Positions 16,202 through 24,415 of a stretch of 64,000 nucleotides of DNA are shown here, piece after piece. Within the stretch, counting starts at the first letter, position 1, and every line of letters starts with the position of its first letter. The stretch covers positions 6,944,001 to 7,008,000 of the forward strand of contig NZ_JACHMS010000001.1 of assembly GCF_014205055.1 (NCBI RefSeq), given 5' to 3'. Origin of the DNA: Streptomyces luteogriseus. GTDB lineage: Bacteria; Actinomycetota; Actinomycetes; Streptomycetales; Streptomycetaceae. The notes beneath the pieces were generated by a model that had not been told where the DNA came from, searched no databases, and worked only from the letters and a program-made list of their open reading frames with translations. The position numbers and the translations under genes are program-made.

Positions 16202-18769
16202 TCACATGCCGCTGATCTGCGGCGCGAGCAGCACCGGAAGCCGGGTCGTCCGCGGCTTCGCCGGGACCTCTGCCACGGCCCGGGGCAGTGCCTGCTCCAC
16301 CCCGTGCACCACGGACAGATGCCGGTCGGCCCGCCCGAACGCCGTGTACACCCACGGCCTGCTCAGCGCCTGCGCCGCGTCGCCGGGCAGCACCACGACC
16401 ACCGCGGGCCACCGGCTCCCCACGGCCTGGTGCGCGGTCAGCGCCCACCCGTGCCGCACGGACTGCTCCACCCGCTCCTTCGGTACGACGACGGTCCCGC
16501 CCTCGCACGAAAGGTGCAGTCCCTCCGCGTCCGCCGTCACCACCCGGCCCGGCAGCGCACGCCCCGGGGCGGGGGAGTGGACGATCCGGTCACCGGGGTC
16601 GAAGCCGCCGAAGCGGCCCGGGCCCGGATTCAGCCGCTCCTTCAGCGCCGCGTTGAGCGCACGCGTCCCGACGGCTCCGCCGTGCCCGGGGGTGATCACC
16701 TGGGTCTCCTCGGCCGGTACACCGATCGCCCGGGGCACGGAGTCCGCGACGAGCTGCACCGTCCGGTGCACGGCCTCTCCCGCGTCCCGCACCGGCACGA
16801 TCACGACCTCCTTGCCGGGGGCCTCGACCTGGTTCAGCTCACCGATGCCGATACCGGACACCAGCTCGCCCAGCGGCCCCGGATCCGGCCGCCGCGAGGC
16901 CACTTGGGGGCAGATCCGCGCCGCGAGCAGATCCGCGAACACCCGCCCCGGACCCACGGACCACAGCACCGCCGGATCCCCGGCCAGCACCAGCCGTGCC
17001 CCGTCCGGCAGCGACTCCGTCAGCAGAGCGGCCGTCTCGACATCCAGCTGCGGTGCGTCGAGCACGACGAGCAGATCGAGATCGAGGGCTCCGTCCGCGT
17101 CCCGGCCGGGCCCTTCGACGCCGGCGAGCAGCCCGGAGACGGTGGCGACGGGGGCGTCGCCCGGTCCGGCCGCGGTTCCGTCGGCTCGCTCGCGGACGTC
17201 CGCCGCGGGGCCGGACCGCCGCAGCAGGGCCGCGAAACGGTTGCGGCCGAGCGGGCCGTGCGCGGCCGCCCAGGCCCGCAGCCCGAGGGTCCCCGCGGCG
17301 GTCAGCAGTGCCGCGAGCTCGGCCAGGGACGCCTCCGCGCCGGTGTGCAGCACCAGACCATGGCGGGCCACCGCGCGGATCAGCTCCGCCGCGGACCCCT
17401 GGGCCGCGCCCGCCGCCCGCTCCCAGTCCTCGGCCGAACCGTCCTGCTTGGGCGCCGAGTTGACCAGCCGGGCCAGGCCGTCGGCCAGGCTCTCCTCGGC
17501 CATCGCGTACCGCTCGAGGCCGACCAGGACCCGGACCGGACGCTCCACGTCCTCCTCGTCTCCCTCCGCGGCCGGCCGGGCCGGGGCACCGGCGTCCTCC
17601 TCCAGGGCGTCCTGGAAGACCAGCGCCTCACCCTCCGCGATCGCGTCCTGCACAGCGCTGTCGGGCTCCGGAACACCGCGCTGAGCCAGGGCCGCCAGGA
17701 GCGCCGGCATCTCCAGGGCGGTGTGCCCGGCCAGCGCCGCCTGCTCCAGCAGCCAGCCGGTGACGGCCCGGCCGCGCCGCTCGTCGTCCGGCCCGCACTC
17801 GGCGCCGAGCAGGGAACGCGCGAAGCCGTCGGCCTGCTCCGGCCGCACGCCGGGGGTCCGCAGCAACTGCCAGGGGTCGGCGCGCAGTTGTTCGTCGGCA
17901 CCCTCGCCGAGGGCCGCGGCCACCTGCGGTGCGAGCAGCTCCGGGGCGCCGCCCTCGGCGAGCACCCGCCGCACGGCCTGGACCGCCTCCGGCGCGGGGG
18001 TCGCCGACGTGGCGACGGGCTGGGGCGCCACCGGCTGCGGCCGCCGTTCCGGCTCGGGGGCGGGGCGCCGGGGGGCGGGCCGGGACTCCTCGAACACGGT
18101 GGCCGCCGGCCTCTCGCCGCTCTCGACGGCCCGTACGGCCGCAAGCAGGTCGGCGGCCTTGCCGCTCAGCTTGGTGCCGCTCTCGATCGGGGCCTTCTTC
18201 TCGGCCTTGCGCTGCTCGATACGCTCTCGCTCGGCCTGCTGGGCCCGCAGCTCGGCCTCCGCCTCGGACACCTGCCCGGCGCCCGCTTCAGTGCCCTCGG
18301 CCTCGGCCGTCTGCCCGGCGCCCTCGGCCTCGGCCGTCTTCCCGGCGCCCGCGCCCGCGTCGGCGGCCTCGGCCGTCTCCCCGGTGCCCGCTTCAGGCCC
18401 CCCGGTCCCGGACGTCTCGCCGGCGCCCGCGTCAGCGTCGGCGGCCTCCGCTTCGGACACCTGCCCGGCGCCCTCGGCCTCGGCCGTCTTCCCGGCGCCC
18501 GCGCCCGCGTCGGCGGCCTCGGCTTCGGTCTTCTGCCCGGTGCCCGCTTCAGGACTCCCGGTCCCGGACGTCTTCCCGGCGCCCGCGCCCGCGTCGGCGG
18601 CCTCGGCCTCGGGGTCCTGCCCGGCACCCTCCGCCTCGGGCGCCTCCCTCGCGTCCTCCGCCCCGGAGGCCTGCCCGGCACCGGCGTCCCCGCCCACGGT
18701 GTCGGGTACCTGGCCGGTGCCCGGCGTCCCCGGCTCCGCGTCCTCCGTGGTCTCGGGCTCCGTGCTCAC
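16202..18769 (-). CDS. RecD2-like helix-hairpin-helix protein with degenerate helicase domain
   Basis: An 855-residue protein. Residues 1-190 are low-complexity Ala/Gly/Glu repeats with units like EAADAGAGAGKTAEAEGAGQ. Residues about 265-400 resemble the helix-hairpin-helix region of RecD2 (WQLLRTPGVRPEQADGFARS, LLEQAALAGHTALEMPALL). The rest follows the superfamily 1 helicase order, including DGARLVLAGDPAVLWSVGPG (motif III region) and ALTAHQAVGSRWPAVVVVLP (late motif). No Walker A GxGKT is visible, and the DEA(S) Walker B is replaced by VVLDAPQ, so ATPase activity looks lost. The GTG start overlaps the aldo/keto reductase stop as GTGA. Role unknown. Confidence 0.75.
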   Translation of the reverse strand: MSTEPETTEDAEPGTPGTGQVPDTVGGDAGAGQASGAEDAREAPEAEGAGQDPEAEAADAGAGAGKTSGTGSPEAGTGQKTEAEAADAGAGAGKTAEAEGAGQVSEAEAADADAGAGETSGTGGPEAGTGETAEAADAGAGAGKTAEAEGAGQTAEAEGTEAGAGQVSEAEAELRAQQAERERIEQRKAEKKAPIESGTKLSGKAADLLAAVRAVESGERPAATVFEESRPAPRRPAPEPERRPQPVAPQPVATSATPAPEAVQAVRRVLAEGGAPELLAPQVAAALGEGADEQLRADPWQLLRTPGVRPEQADGFARSLLGAECGPDDERRGRAVTGWLLEQAALAGHTALEMPALLAALAQRGVPEPDSAVQDAIAEGEALVFQDALEEDAGAPARPAAEGDEEDVERPVRVLVGLERYAMAEESLADGLARLVNSAPKQDGSAEDWERAAGAAQGSAAELIRAVARHGLVLHTGAEASLAELAALLTAAGTLGLRAWAAAHGPLGRNRFAALLRRSGPAADVRERADGTAAGPGDAPVATVSGLLAGVEGPGRDADGALDLDLLVVLDAPQLDVETAALLTESLPDGARLVLAGDPAVLWSVGPGRVFADLLAARICPQVASRRPDPGPLGELVSGIGIGELNQVEAPGKEVVIVPVRDAGEAVHRTVQLVADSVPRAIGVPAEETQVITPGHGGAVGTRALNAALKERLNPGPGRFGGFDPGDRIVHSPAPGRALPGRVVTADAEGLHLSCEGGTVVVPKERVEQSVRHGWALTAHQAVGSRWPAVVVVLPGDAAQALSRPWVYTAFGRADRHLSVVHGVEQALPRAVAEVPAKPRTTRLPVLLAPQISGM
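18280..18650 (-). repeat. Low-complexity repeats in the RecD-like gene
   Basis: Near-identical units of about 50-100 bases (for example the cccggcgcccgcgcccgcgt core, several copies) encode the Ala/Gly/Glu repeats at the N-terminus. They are likely length-variable between strains. Confidence 0.75.
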
Positions 18770-19752
18770 AGCGTGCTCCAGTCGTGATCGGGATAGCGGT
18801 GCACGGGCGCCGACACATCGTCGAGCGCCCGGCAGATCTCGTCAGGAAGACTAAGGGTCTCCACTGACAATGCCGCCGTGAGCTGCAGCGCGTTGCGCGC
18901 GCCGACGATCGGGGCGGTCACGCCGGGCCGGTCGCGCACCCACGCCAGGGCGACGTGGAGCGGCGTCACCGCGAGCCCGTCGGCCGCGGTCGCCACGGCG
19001 TCCACGATGCGGCTCGCCGTGTCGTCGAGATACGGCGCGACGAAGGGCGCGAGATGCTCCGACGCACCGCGCGAGTCCGGCGGCATCGTGTCGCCCCGGT
19101 ACTTGCCCGTCAGCACCCCGCGCCCGAGCGGCGAGGACGGCAGCAGGCCTATGCCGAGGTCCAGCGCGGCCGGCAGCACCTCGCGCTCGACACCGCGCTG
19201 GAGCAGGGAGTACTCCAGCTGCGTACCGGCCACCCGGGTCCGGGTGCCTGGAGCCGCCAGCTGCCAGGTCGCGGCCCTGGCCAGCTGCCAGCCGCAGAAG
19301 TTGGAGACGGCGGCATAGCGGGCACGCCCGCTGGAGACCGCCAGGTCGAGGGCCTGGAGGGTCTCCTCCAGCGGAGTGTCCGGGTCGTACGCGTGCACGT
19401 GCCACAGGTCGACGTAGTCGGTGCCGAGCCGCGCGAGCGAGCCGTCCAGCGCGGACAGCAGATGACCGCGGGAGCCGTCGAAGCGGCGGTCCGGGTCCGG
19501 CACACTGCCGGCCTTGGTCGAGATGACCAGGTCGCGGCGCGGCACCAGCCCGTCCATGAGCCTGCCGAGCAGGTACTCGGCCTCACCGTCGCCGTACACG
19601 TCCGCGGTGTCGACGAGGGTCCCGCCCGCTTCCCAGAACGTCTTCATGAGGTCCGCCGCGTCATGCTCGTCGGTGTCCCGCCCCCAGGTCAGGGTGCCGA
19701 GCCCGATCCGGGACACACGAAGGCCGGTGCGGCCGAGATGCCTCTGCTCCAT
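18766..19752 (-). CDS. Aldo/keto reductase
   Basis: A 328-residue TIM-barrel NADPH-dependent reductase starting MEQRHLGRTGLRVSRIGLGT. The catalytic tetrad is visible: Asp and Tyr in DTADVYGDGEAEYLLG, Lys in ISTKAG and His in LWHVHAYD. The C-terminal cofactor-binding segment is TAPIVGARNALQL. Its substrate is unknown; relatives reduce sugar or ketone carbonyls. The ATG at 19750-19752 is preferred over longer frames because it opens with the family N-terminus; a TAATCT hexamer eight bases upstream could be a leaderless promoter. It is translationally coupled to the RecD-like gene. Confidence 0.88.
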   Translation of the reverse strand: MEQRHLGRTGLRVSRIGLGTLTWGRDTDEHDAADLMKTFWEAGGTLVDTADVYGDGEAEYLLGRLMDGLVPRRDLVISTKAGSVPDPDRRFDGSRGHLLSALDGSLARLGTDYVDLWHVHAYDPDTPLEETLQALDLAVSSGRARYAAVSNFCGWQLARAATWQLAAPGTRTRVAGTQLEYSLLQRGVEREVLPAALDLGIGLLPSSPLGRGVLTGKYRGDTMPPDSRGASEHLAPFVAPYLDDTASRIVDAVATAADGLAVTPLHVALAWVRDRPGVTAPIVGARNALQLTAALSVETLSLPDEICRALDDVSAPVHRYPDHDWSTL

Positions 19753-19850
19753 GAACGCCGAGATTACTGGCCAGAACCTACGGTGTGAGTGGCCGTGGAC
19801 GACGGATTTCGGACCGGCCACGGTCGTGTACCCCGCCCCCGCCGCCGCGC

Positions 19851-19886
19851 TAAGGTCTCCGCACAAGGCACGTTACTGATCAGTAA
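19851..19886 (+). promoter_or_regulatory. Promoter -10 and palindromic operator before the F420 oxidoreductase
   Basis: TAAGGT at 19851-19856 is a good -10 hexamer. About 17 bases downstream lies the perfect 14-base palindrome TTACTGATCAGTAA (19873-19886), directly before the ribosome-binding site. The form resembles TetR-family operators. No TetR gene lies nearby, so the regulator would act in trans. Confidence 0.45.
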
Positions 19887-19897
19887 GGGGATTCGGC

Positions 19898-20953
19898 ATG
19901 CAGCTCGGTATCAACCTCGGCTACTGGGGTGCCGGAATGGACGCGGACAACCTGGCCGTCGCCCAGGAGGCCGACCGGCTCGGGTACGCCGTCTGCTGGG
20001 CCGCCGAGGCCTACGGCTCCGACGCCGCCACCGTACTGAGCTGGGTCGCCGCCCAGACCGAGCGCATCGACGTCGGCTCCGCCATCTTCCAGATTCCGGC
20101 CCGCCAGCCCGCGATGACGGCCATGACCGCCGCCACTCTCGACTCCCTCTCCGGCGGCCGCTTCCGCCTGGGCCTCGGCGTCTCCGGCCCGCAGGTCTCC
20201 GAGGGCTGGTACGGCGTCAAGTTCGACAAGCCGCTCGCCCGCACCCGTGAGTACGTCGAGATCGTGCGCAAGGCCATGACCCGCGAGCGGCTGTCCTACG
20301 AGGGGCAGCACTGGACGCTGCCCCTGCCCGGCGGCCCGGGCAAGCCGATCAAGCTGACCGTGCACCCGCAGCGCGAGCACATCCCGCTGTACATCGCCGC
20401 GATCGGCCCGAAGAATCTCGAACAGACCGGCGAGATCGCCGACGGCGCCCTGCTGATCTTCCCGTCCGCCGAACACCTCGAGGACACGACGATCACGCAC
20501 CTGCGCGCCGGGCGCGAGAAGGCCGGCAAGACCCTCGACGGGTTCGACGTCTGCCCGACCCTGCCGCTCGCCGTCGGCGACGACAAGGACGTGGCCACGC
20601 TCGCGGACACCTTCCGTCCGTACACCGCGCTGTACGTCGGCGGCATGGGCAGCCCCAAGCAGAACTTCTACAACCAGCTCGCCCGGCGCATGGGCTACGA
20701 GAAGGAAGCCGCCGAGATCCAGAGCAAGTACCTCTCCGGCGACAAGCAGGGCGCCGCGGCCGCCGTACCGCACGACCTGATCGACAAGACGACCCTGCTC
20801 GGTTCCGTGGACCGGATCGCGGACCGGATGAAGGCCTACGCCGCCGCCGGGGTCACCACCCTGTCCCTCGCGCCGGCGGGCTTCACCCTCGACGAGCGGC
20901 TCGCGTCCCTGAGGGCCGGCACGGAGGCCCTGGAGCGCGCCGGACTCGCCTAG
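19898..20953 (+). CDS. LLM-class F420-dependent oxidoreductase
   Basis: A 351-residue luciferase-like (TIM-barrel) oxidoreductase. Typical segments are GYWGAGMDADNLAVAQEADR, TLDSLSGGRFRLGLGVSGPQ, the TVHPQREHIPLYIAAIGPKN core, and GVTTLSLAPAG near the end. It should use reduced F420, which mycothiol-containing actinobacteria make, for hydride transfer; the substrate is unknown. The ATG at 19898 follows AAGGGG. It is monocistronic with a strong terminator after it and a palindromic candidate operator in its leader. Confidence 0.87.
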   Translation: MQLGINLGYWGAGMDADNLAVAQEADRLGYAVCWAAEAYGSDAATVLSWVAAQTERIDVGSAIFQIPARQPAMTAMTAATLDSLSGGRFRLGLGVSGPQVSEGWYGVKFDKPLARTREYVEIVRKAMTRERLSYEGQHWTLPLPGGPGKPIKLTVHPQREHIPLYIAAIGPKNLEQTGEIADGALLIFPSAEHLEDTTITHLRAGREKAGKTLDGFDVCPTLPLAVGDDKDVATLADTFRPYTALYVGGMGSPKQNFYNQLARRMGYEKEAAEIQSKYLSGDKQGAAAAVPHDLIDKTTLLGSVDRIADRMKAYAAAGVTTLSLAPAGFTLDERLASLRAGTEALERAGLA

Positions 20954-20961
20954 AGGTTTCC

Positions 20962-21004
20962 ACGGCCGTGGTGGGGGCTCGGGGGTCTTCCCCGCCACGG
21001 CCGT
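20962..21004 (+). terminator. Terminator after the F420 oxidoreductase
   Basis: ACGGCCGTGG(T)GGGG pairs with CCCCGCCACGGCCGT across a 13-base loop, beginning nine bases after the stop. Confidence 0.75.
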
Positions 21005-21206
21005 CACGCAGAACAACGCGCGGGGCCCCCGGCGGTTACGGCACGGCGCCCCCGGCCCGGCCCGGCACGCCTCCTCCCGCGTCCTCCATTCGGCGGAGTT
21101 GCCCCTCACCCCTGTTGCAGCACCCCTCGGCCCGCACTTGACTCGTTGTTCGCGGAACCTGCGGGAATGCTGCAGTACGCCCACGCGCGCGGGAGAGGTG
21201 CCCACG

Positions 21207-21995
21207 ATGCTTTCGGCCAAGAGTCTGTTCCAGGAGATCCTCGACAACGACGAGTCCTTCGCCCTGTTCTGCTCCATTGCCGCGAGCGGCGAGTCCCAGG
21301 GCGGCTGGGAGAACGCCCGTATCGCCGCACTCGTGCCCGAGGCGGAGCGCGAACTCGCCCCCAAGATCAGCCGGCACGGCGCCGACGAGGACAAGCACGG
21401 CCGGATCTTCAACGCCCTGATGAAGAAGCGCGGCCTCGACCCCGTCCCGGTCCCGCCCGAGACCGACTACACCATGCTCCTGGAGAAGAACGGCATCGGC
21501 CTCGCGCACGAGCAGCTGAACCGCGACGAGCGGCTCACGGTCCAGGACATCGTCACCTACCTCTCGCACAGCAGGGTCACCGAGCAGCGCGCCTCCGAGC
21601 AGATGGACCTGCTCCGCAAGCACTTCGCCGACCACCCGGACATCGGCCGCGCGGTCAAGCAGATCTCCAACGACGAGGACAACCACCTCGCCTACTGCCA
21701 CGAGGAACTGCTGCGCTTCGCCTACGCGGGACACGGCCGGGCCATCCAGCGCACCCTGCGCGAGTGCGCGCTGGCCGAGATCCGGATCTACCGCGACGTC
21801 AGCCTGGCCGTGATGGCCCACATGGGCCGCGTCCTGGGCTGGTCCAAGGCCAAGTCGGCCGTGCTCGCGGCGGGCATCCACGCGGTCTACGCCTACGAAC
21901 GCATGGGCGGCTGGCGCCGGATGGTGTCGCTGTCGACGCCCGAGCGCCGCAACGCCCTCGGCGGTCCCGCGACCCCGGAGCCCGAGTTCGCCTGA
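21207..21995 (+). CDS. Ferritin-like diiron-domain protein
   Basis: A 262-residue all-helical protein with ferritin-like metal motifs: HGADEDKHG near residue 59, and KQISNDEDNHLAYCHEEL near 153, both of the (E/D)xxH kind that hold a dinuclear iron site. There is also HEQLNRDERL in between. I prefer the ATG at 21207 (MLSAKSLFQEIL) over the longer in-frame start at 21099, which adds a Pro/Thr-rich stretch unlike the family. It might be an oxidase or iron store. It is convergent to corA with 10 bases between stops. Confidence 0.78.
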   Translation: MLSAKSLFQEILDNDESFALFCSIAASGESQGGWENARIAALVPEAERELAPKISRHGADEDKHGRIFNALMKKRGLDPVPVPPETDYTMLLEKNGIGLAHEQLNRDERLTVQDIVTYLSHSRVTEQRASEQMDLLRKHFADHPDIGRAVKQISNDEDNHLAYCHEELLRFAYAGHGRAIQRTLRECALAEIRIYRDVSLAVMAHMGRVLGWSKAKSAVLAAGIHAVYAYERMGGWRRMVSLSTPERRNALGGPATPEPEFA

Positions 21996-22005
21996 GCCGG
22001 CCCGG

Positions 22006-23001
22006 CTACAACCAGCCCCGGCGCTTGAACAGCCGGAAGACCATCAACTCCAGGACGGCCATCAGGGCGATCAGCGCCGGATAGGACCAGACCCAGCGCA
22101 GCTCGGGCATGTGCTCGAAATTCATGCCGTAGATCCCCGCGAGCATCGTGGGGATCGCCGCCATGGCCGCCCACGCGGAGATCTTCCGCATGTCGTCGTT
22201 CTGCCGGACGCTCATCTGCGCCAGGTGCGCCGAGAGGATGTCCGACACCAGCCGGTCCAGGTTCTCCACGGAGTCGTTCACGCGCGTCAGGTGGTCGCTG
22301 ACGTCGCGGAAGAACGGCCGGGCCCGGTCGTCCACGAACGGCACGGCCACCCCGGTCGACGCCGTCCCCGCCAGCCGGCTCATCGGCGGGGCCAGTGGCC
22401 CGGTCGCCCGGCGGAACTCCAGGACCTGCCGCTTGAAGTCGTAGATCCGGGACGCCGTGTTCCGTGAGCCCCCGCCGTCCGGCGAGAACACCTCCGCCTC
22501 CAGACCCTCCAGGTCGGTCTGCAGCTCGGTCGCCACGTCCAGGTAGTGGTCGACGGTCGCGTCGGCGACCGCGTACAGCACGGCCGTCGGGCCTTTGCCG
22601 AGCAGCTCCGGCTCGTGCTCCAGCCGATGCCGTACCGCCTTGAGCGGGGCGCCCTCGCCGTGCCGGACGGTCACCACGAACGAGTCGCCCAGGAAGATCA
22701 TGATCTCGCCGGAGGAAACGGTGTCGCTCTGCGCCTCGTACGCCACCGGCTTGAGCACCACGAAGAGCGAGTCGTCGTACACCTCCAGCTTGGGCCGCTG
22801 GTGGGCCTTGAGGGCGTCCTCGACGGCCAGCGGGTGCAGCCCGAACTCCCGGGTCACATGGTCGAACTCGTCCTCCGTCGGCTCGTGCAGCCCGATCCAC
22901 ACGAACCCGCCCGCCGTGCGGGCCTCACCCAGGGCGTCGGAGAGGTCCCCGGGCCCTTCCGTCCGCTGTCCTTCGCGGTAGATGGCACAGTCGACGATCA
23001 C
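22006..23001 (-). CDS. corA: CorA-family magnesium/cobalt transporter
   Basis: A 331-residue channel-type transporter. The long N-terminal cytosolic domain (FGLHPLAVEDALKAHQRPKL, a CorA hallmark) is followed by a coiled stalk helix and two C-terminal transmembrane helices. The selectivity motif GMN lies in AGIYGMNFEHMPEL, and the tail is basic (FRLFKRRGWL). It imports Mg2+, possibly Co2+ or Ni2+, as a pentamer. It starts with GTG and is divergent from the histidine phosphatase gene. Confidence 0.93.
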   Translation of the reverse strand: MIVDCAIYREGQRTEGPGDLSDALGEARTAGGFVWIGLHEPTEDEFDHVTREFGLHPLAVEDALKAHQRPKLEVYDDSLFVVLKPVAYEAQSDTVSSGEIMIFLGDSFVVTVRHGEGAPLKAVRHRLEHEPELLGKGPTAVLYAVADATVDHYLDVATELQTDLEGLEAEVFSPDGGGSRNTASRIYDFKRQVLEFRRATGPLAPPMSRLAGTASTGVAVPFVDDRARPFFRDVSDHLTRVNDSVENLDRLVSDILSAHLAQMSVRQNDDMRKISAWAAMAAIPTMLAGIYGMNFEHMPELRWVWSYPALIALMAVLELMVFRLFKRRGWL

Positions 23002-23062
23002 GAAGCGAGTCTCCCGTCACTCGAACGACACCGCACGCGCGCGTGCGCCTACGCTGGACCGC

Positions 23063-23749
23063 ATGCCCACGTTGATCCTGGTCAGGCACGGACGCTCCAC
23101 CGCCAACACAGAAGGGCTGCTCGCCGGCTGGACGCCCGGTGTCGCCCTCGACGAGCGCGGCGCCGCGCAGGCCGCCGCACTGCCCGGACGGCTCGCCGAA
23201 CTGCCCCTCGCCGAGATCGTCACCAGCCCCCTCCAGCGCTGTCAGGAAACGATCCGGCCCCTGCTGGAGGCAAGGCCCGACCTGAGCCCGCACACCGACG
23301 AGCGCATCGGCGAGTGCCACTACGGCGACTGGTCCGGACGCAAGCTCGCCGAGCTCAAGGACGAGCCCCTGATGGAGGTGGTGCAGGCCCACCCGTCCGC
23401 GGCGGCGTTCCCCGGCGGGGAGTCCATGCGGGCCATGCAGACGCGCGCCGCCGAGGCCGTGCGCGAGTGGAACGCGCGCGTGGAGCGCGACCACGGCGCC
23501 GGCGCCGTCTACCTCATGTGCTCGCACGGCGACATCATCAAGTCGCTCGTCGCCGACGCACTCGGACTTCACCTGGACCTCTTCCAGCGGATTTCCGTTG
23601 AACCGTGTTCCATCACCGCGATCCGCTACACACGACTGCGGCCGTTTCTCGTCCGGCTCGGTGACACGGGCGACTTCACGTCCCTGGCGCCGCGCGAGGC
23701 ACCGCCGGGCGGCGAGGCCGAAGTCGGGGGTGGTGCGGGCGCACCGTGA
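23063..23749 (+). CDS. Histidine phosphatase family protein (MSMEG_4193-type)
   Basis: A 228-residue phosphatase with the phosphohistidine motif LVRHGRSTANT (residues 6-16), the second-half His in CSHGDIIKSL, and catalytic Glu in AAFPGGESM. These residues are all intact, so it should be an active phosphomonoesterase. A Gly/Pro-rich tail follows residue 205. The ATG has no Shine-Dalgarno; TACGCT ends seven bases upstream, suggesting leaderless mRNA. It opens a conserved actinobacterial cluster, followed by DUF3090, a kinase-fold protein and mshC. The mycothiol link is inference from context. Confidence 0.85.
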   Translation: MPTLILVRHGRSTANTEGLLAGWTPGVALDERGAAQAAALPGRLAELPLAEIVTSPLQRCQETIRPLLEARPDLSPHTDERIGECHYGDWSGRKLAELKDEPLMEVVQAHPSAAAFPGGESMRAMQTRAAEAVREWNARVERDHGAGAVYLMCSHGDIIKSLVADALGLHLDLFQRISVEPCSITAIRYTRLRPFLVRLGDTGDFTSLAPREAPPGGEAEVGGGAGAP

Positions 23750-23827
23750 TCGTTCGCCGCAGTAGGGTGAAGCGGTCGCAGCAGTGCCGTGGTCACACGG
23801 TTCCCACGATCCCAATGGAGACAGGAC

Positions 23828-24415
23828 GTGTCCCGTCAGGTGTTCCTCTACGACCATCCGGAGCGTTTCGTGGCCGGCACGGTCGGACTGCCCGGGCGCC
23901 GTTCGTTCTTCCTCCAGGCCACCGCAGGCTCCCGGGTGACCAGCGTGGCCCTGGAGAAGACGCAGGTCGCAGCGCTCGCCGAACGCATGGACGAACTGCT
24001 CGACGAGGTGGTACGCCGTAGCGGCGGCAGCGCCCACGTCCCCGCCGTCGCACCGTCGGACACCGACACCGCCCCGTTGGACACCCCCATCGAGGAGGAG
24101 TTCCGGGTCGGCACCATGGCGCTCGCCTGGGACGGCGACGAGCAGCTCATGATCGTCGAGGCGCAGGCGCTCGTGGAGCTCGACGCCGAATCCGAGGAGG
24201 ACCTCGCCGAGGCCGAGGAGCGGCTGCTCCAGGACGAGGAGAACGGTCCGCCGATGCTGCGGGTCCGGCTCACCGGCGCGCAGGCCAGGGCCTTCGCCAA
24301 ACGCGCCCTCGACGTCGTCAACGCCGGGCGGCCGCCGTGCCCGCTGTGCAGCCTCCCGCTCGACCCGGAAGGACACGTATGTCCGCGCCAGAACGGATAC
24401 CGCCGCGGAGCGTGA
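23828..24415 (+). CDS. DUF3090 family protein
   Basis: A 195-residue protein starting at GTG 23828 after CAGGAC (MSRQVFLYDHPERFVAGTVG). A central acidic helix (ESEEDLAEAEERLLQ) precedes a C-terminal zinc-ribbon-like cluster, CPLCSLPLDPEGHVC, near residues 175-189. The family is restricted to actinobacteria as far as I recall and has no assigned function. It overlaps the next gene by 37 bases, so the pair is translationally coupled. That conservation of coupling suggests the two proteins form a complex. Confidence 0.85.
   Translation: MSRQVFLYDHPERFVAGTVGLPGRRSFFLQATAGSRVTSVALEKTQVAALAERMDELLDEVVRRSGGSAHVPAVAPSDTDTAPLDTPIEEEFRVGTMALAWDGDEQLMIVEAQALVELDAESEEDLAEAEERLLQDEENGPPMLRVRLTGAQARAFAKRALDVVNAGRPPCPLCSLPLDPEGHVCPRQNGYRRGA

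Noticed and set aside
16304..18787. 827-residue plus-strand frame opposite the RecD-like gene
   Set aside because: It mirrors the repeats of the minus-strand gene and shows no recognisable domain; the minus-strand frame carries RecD-like order.
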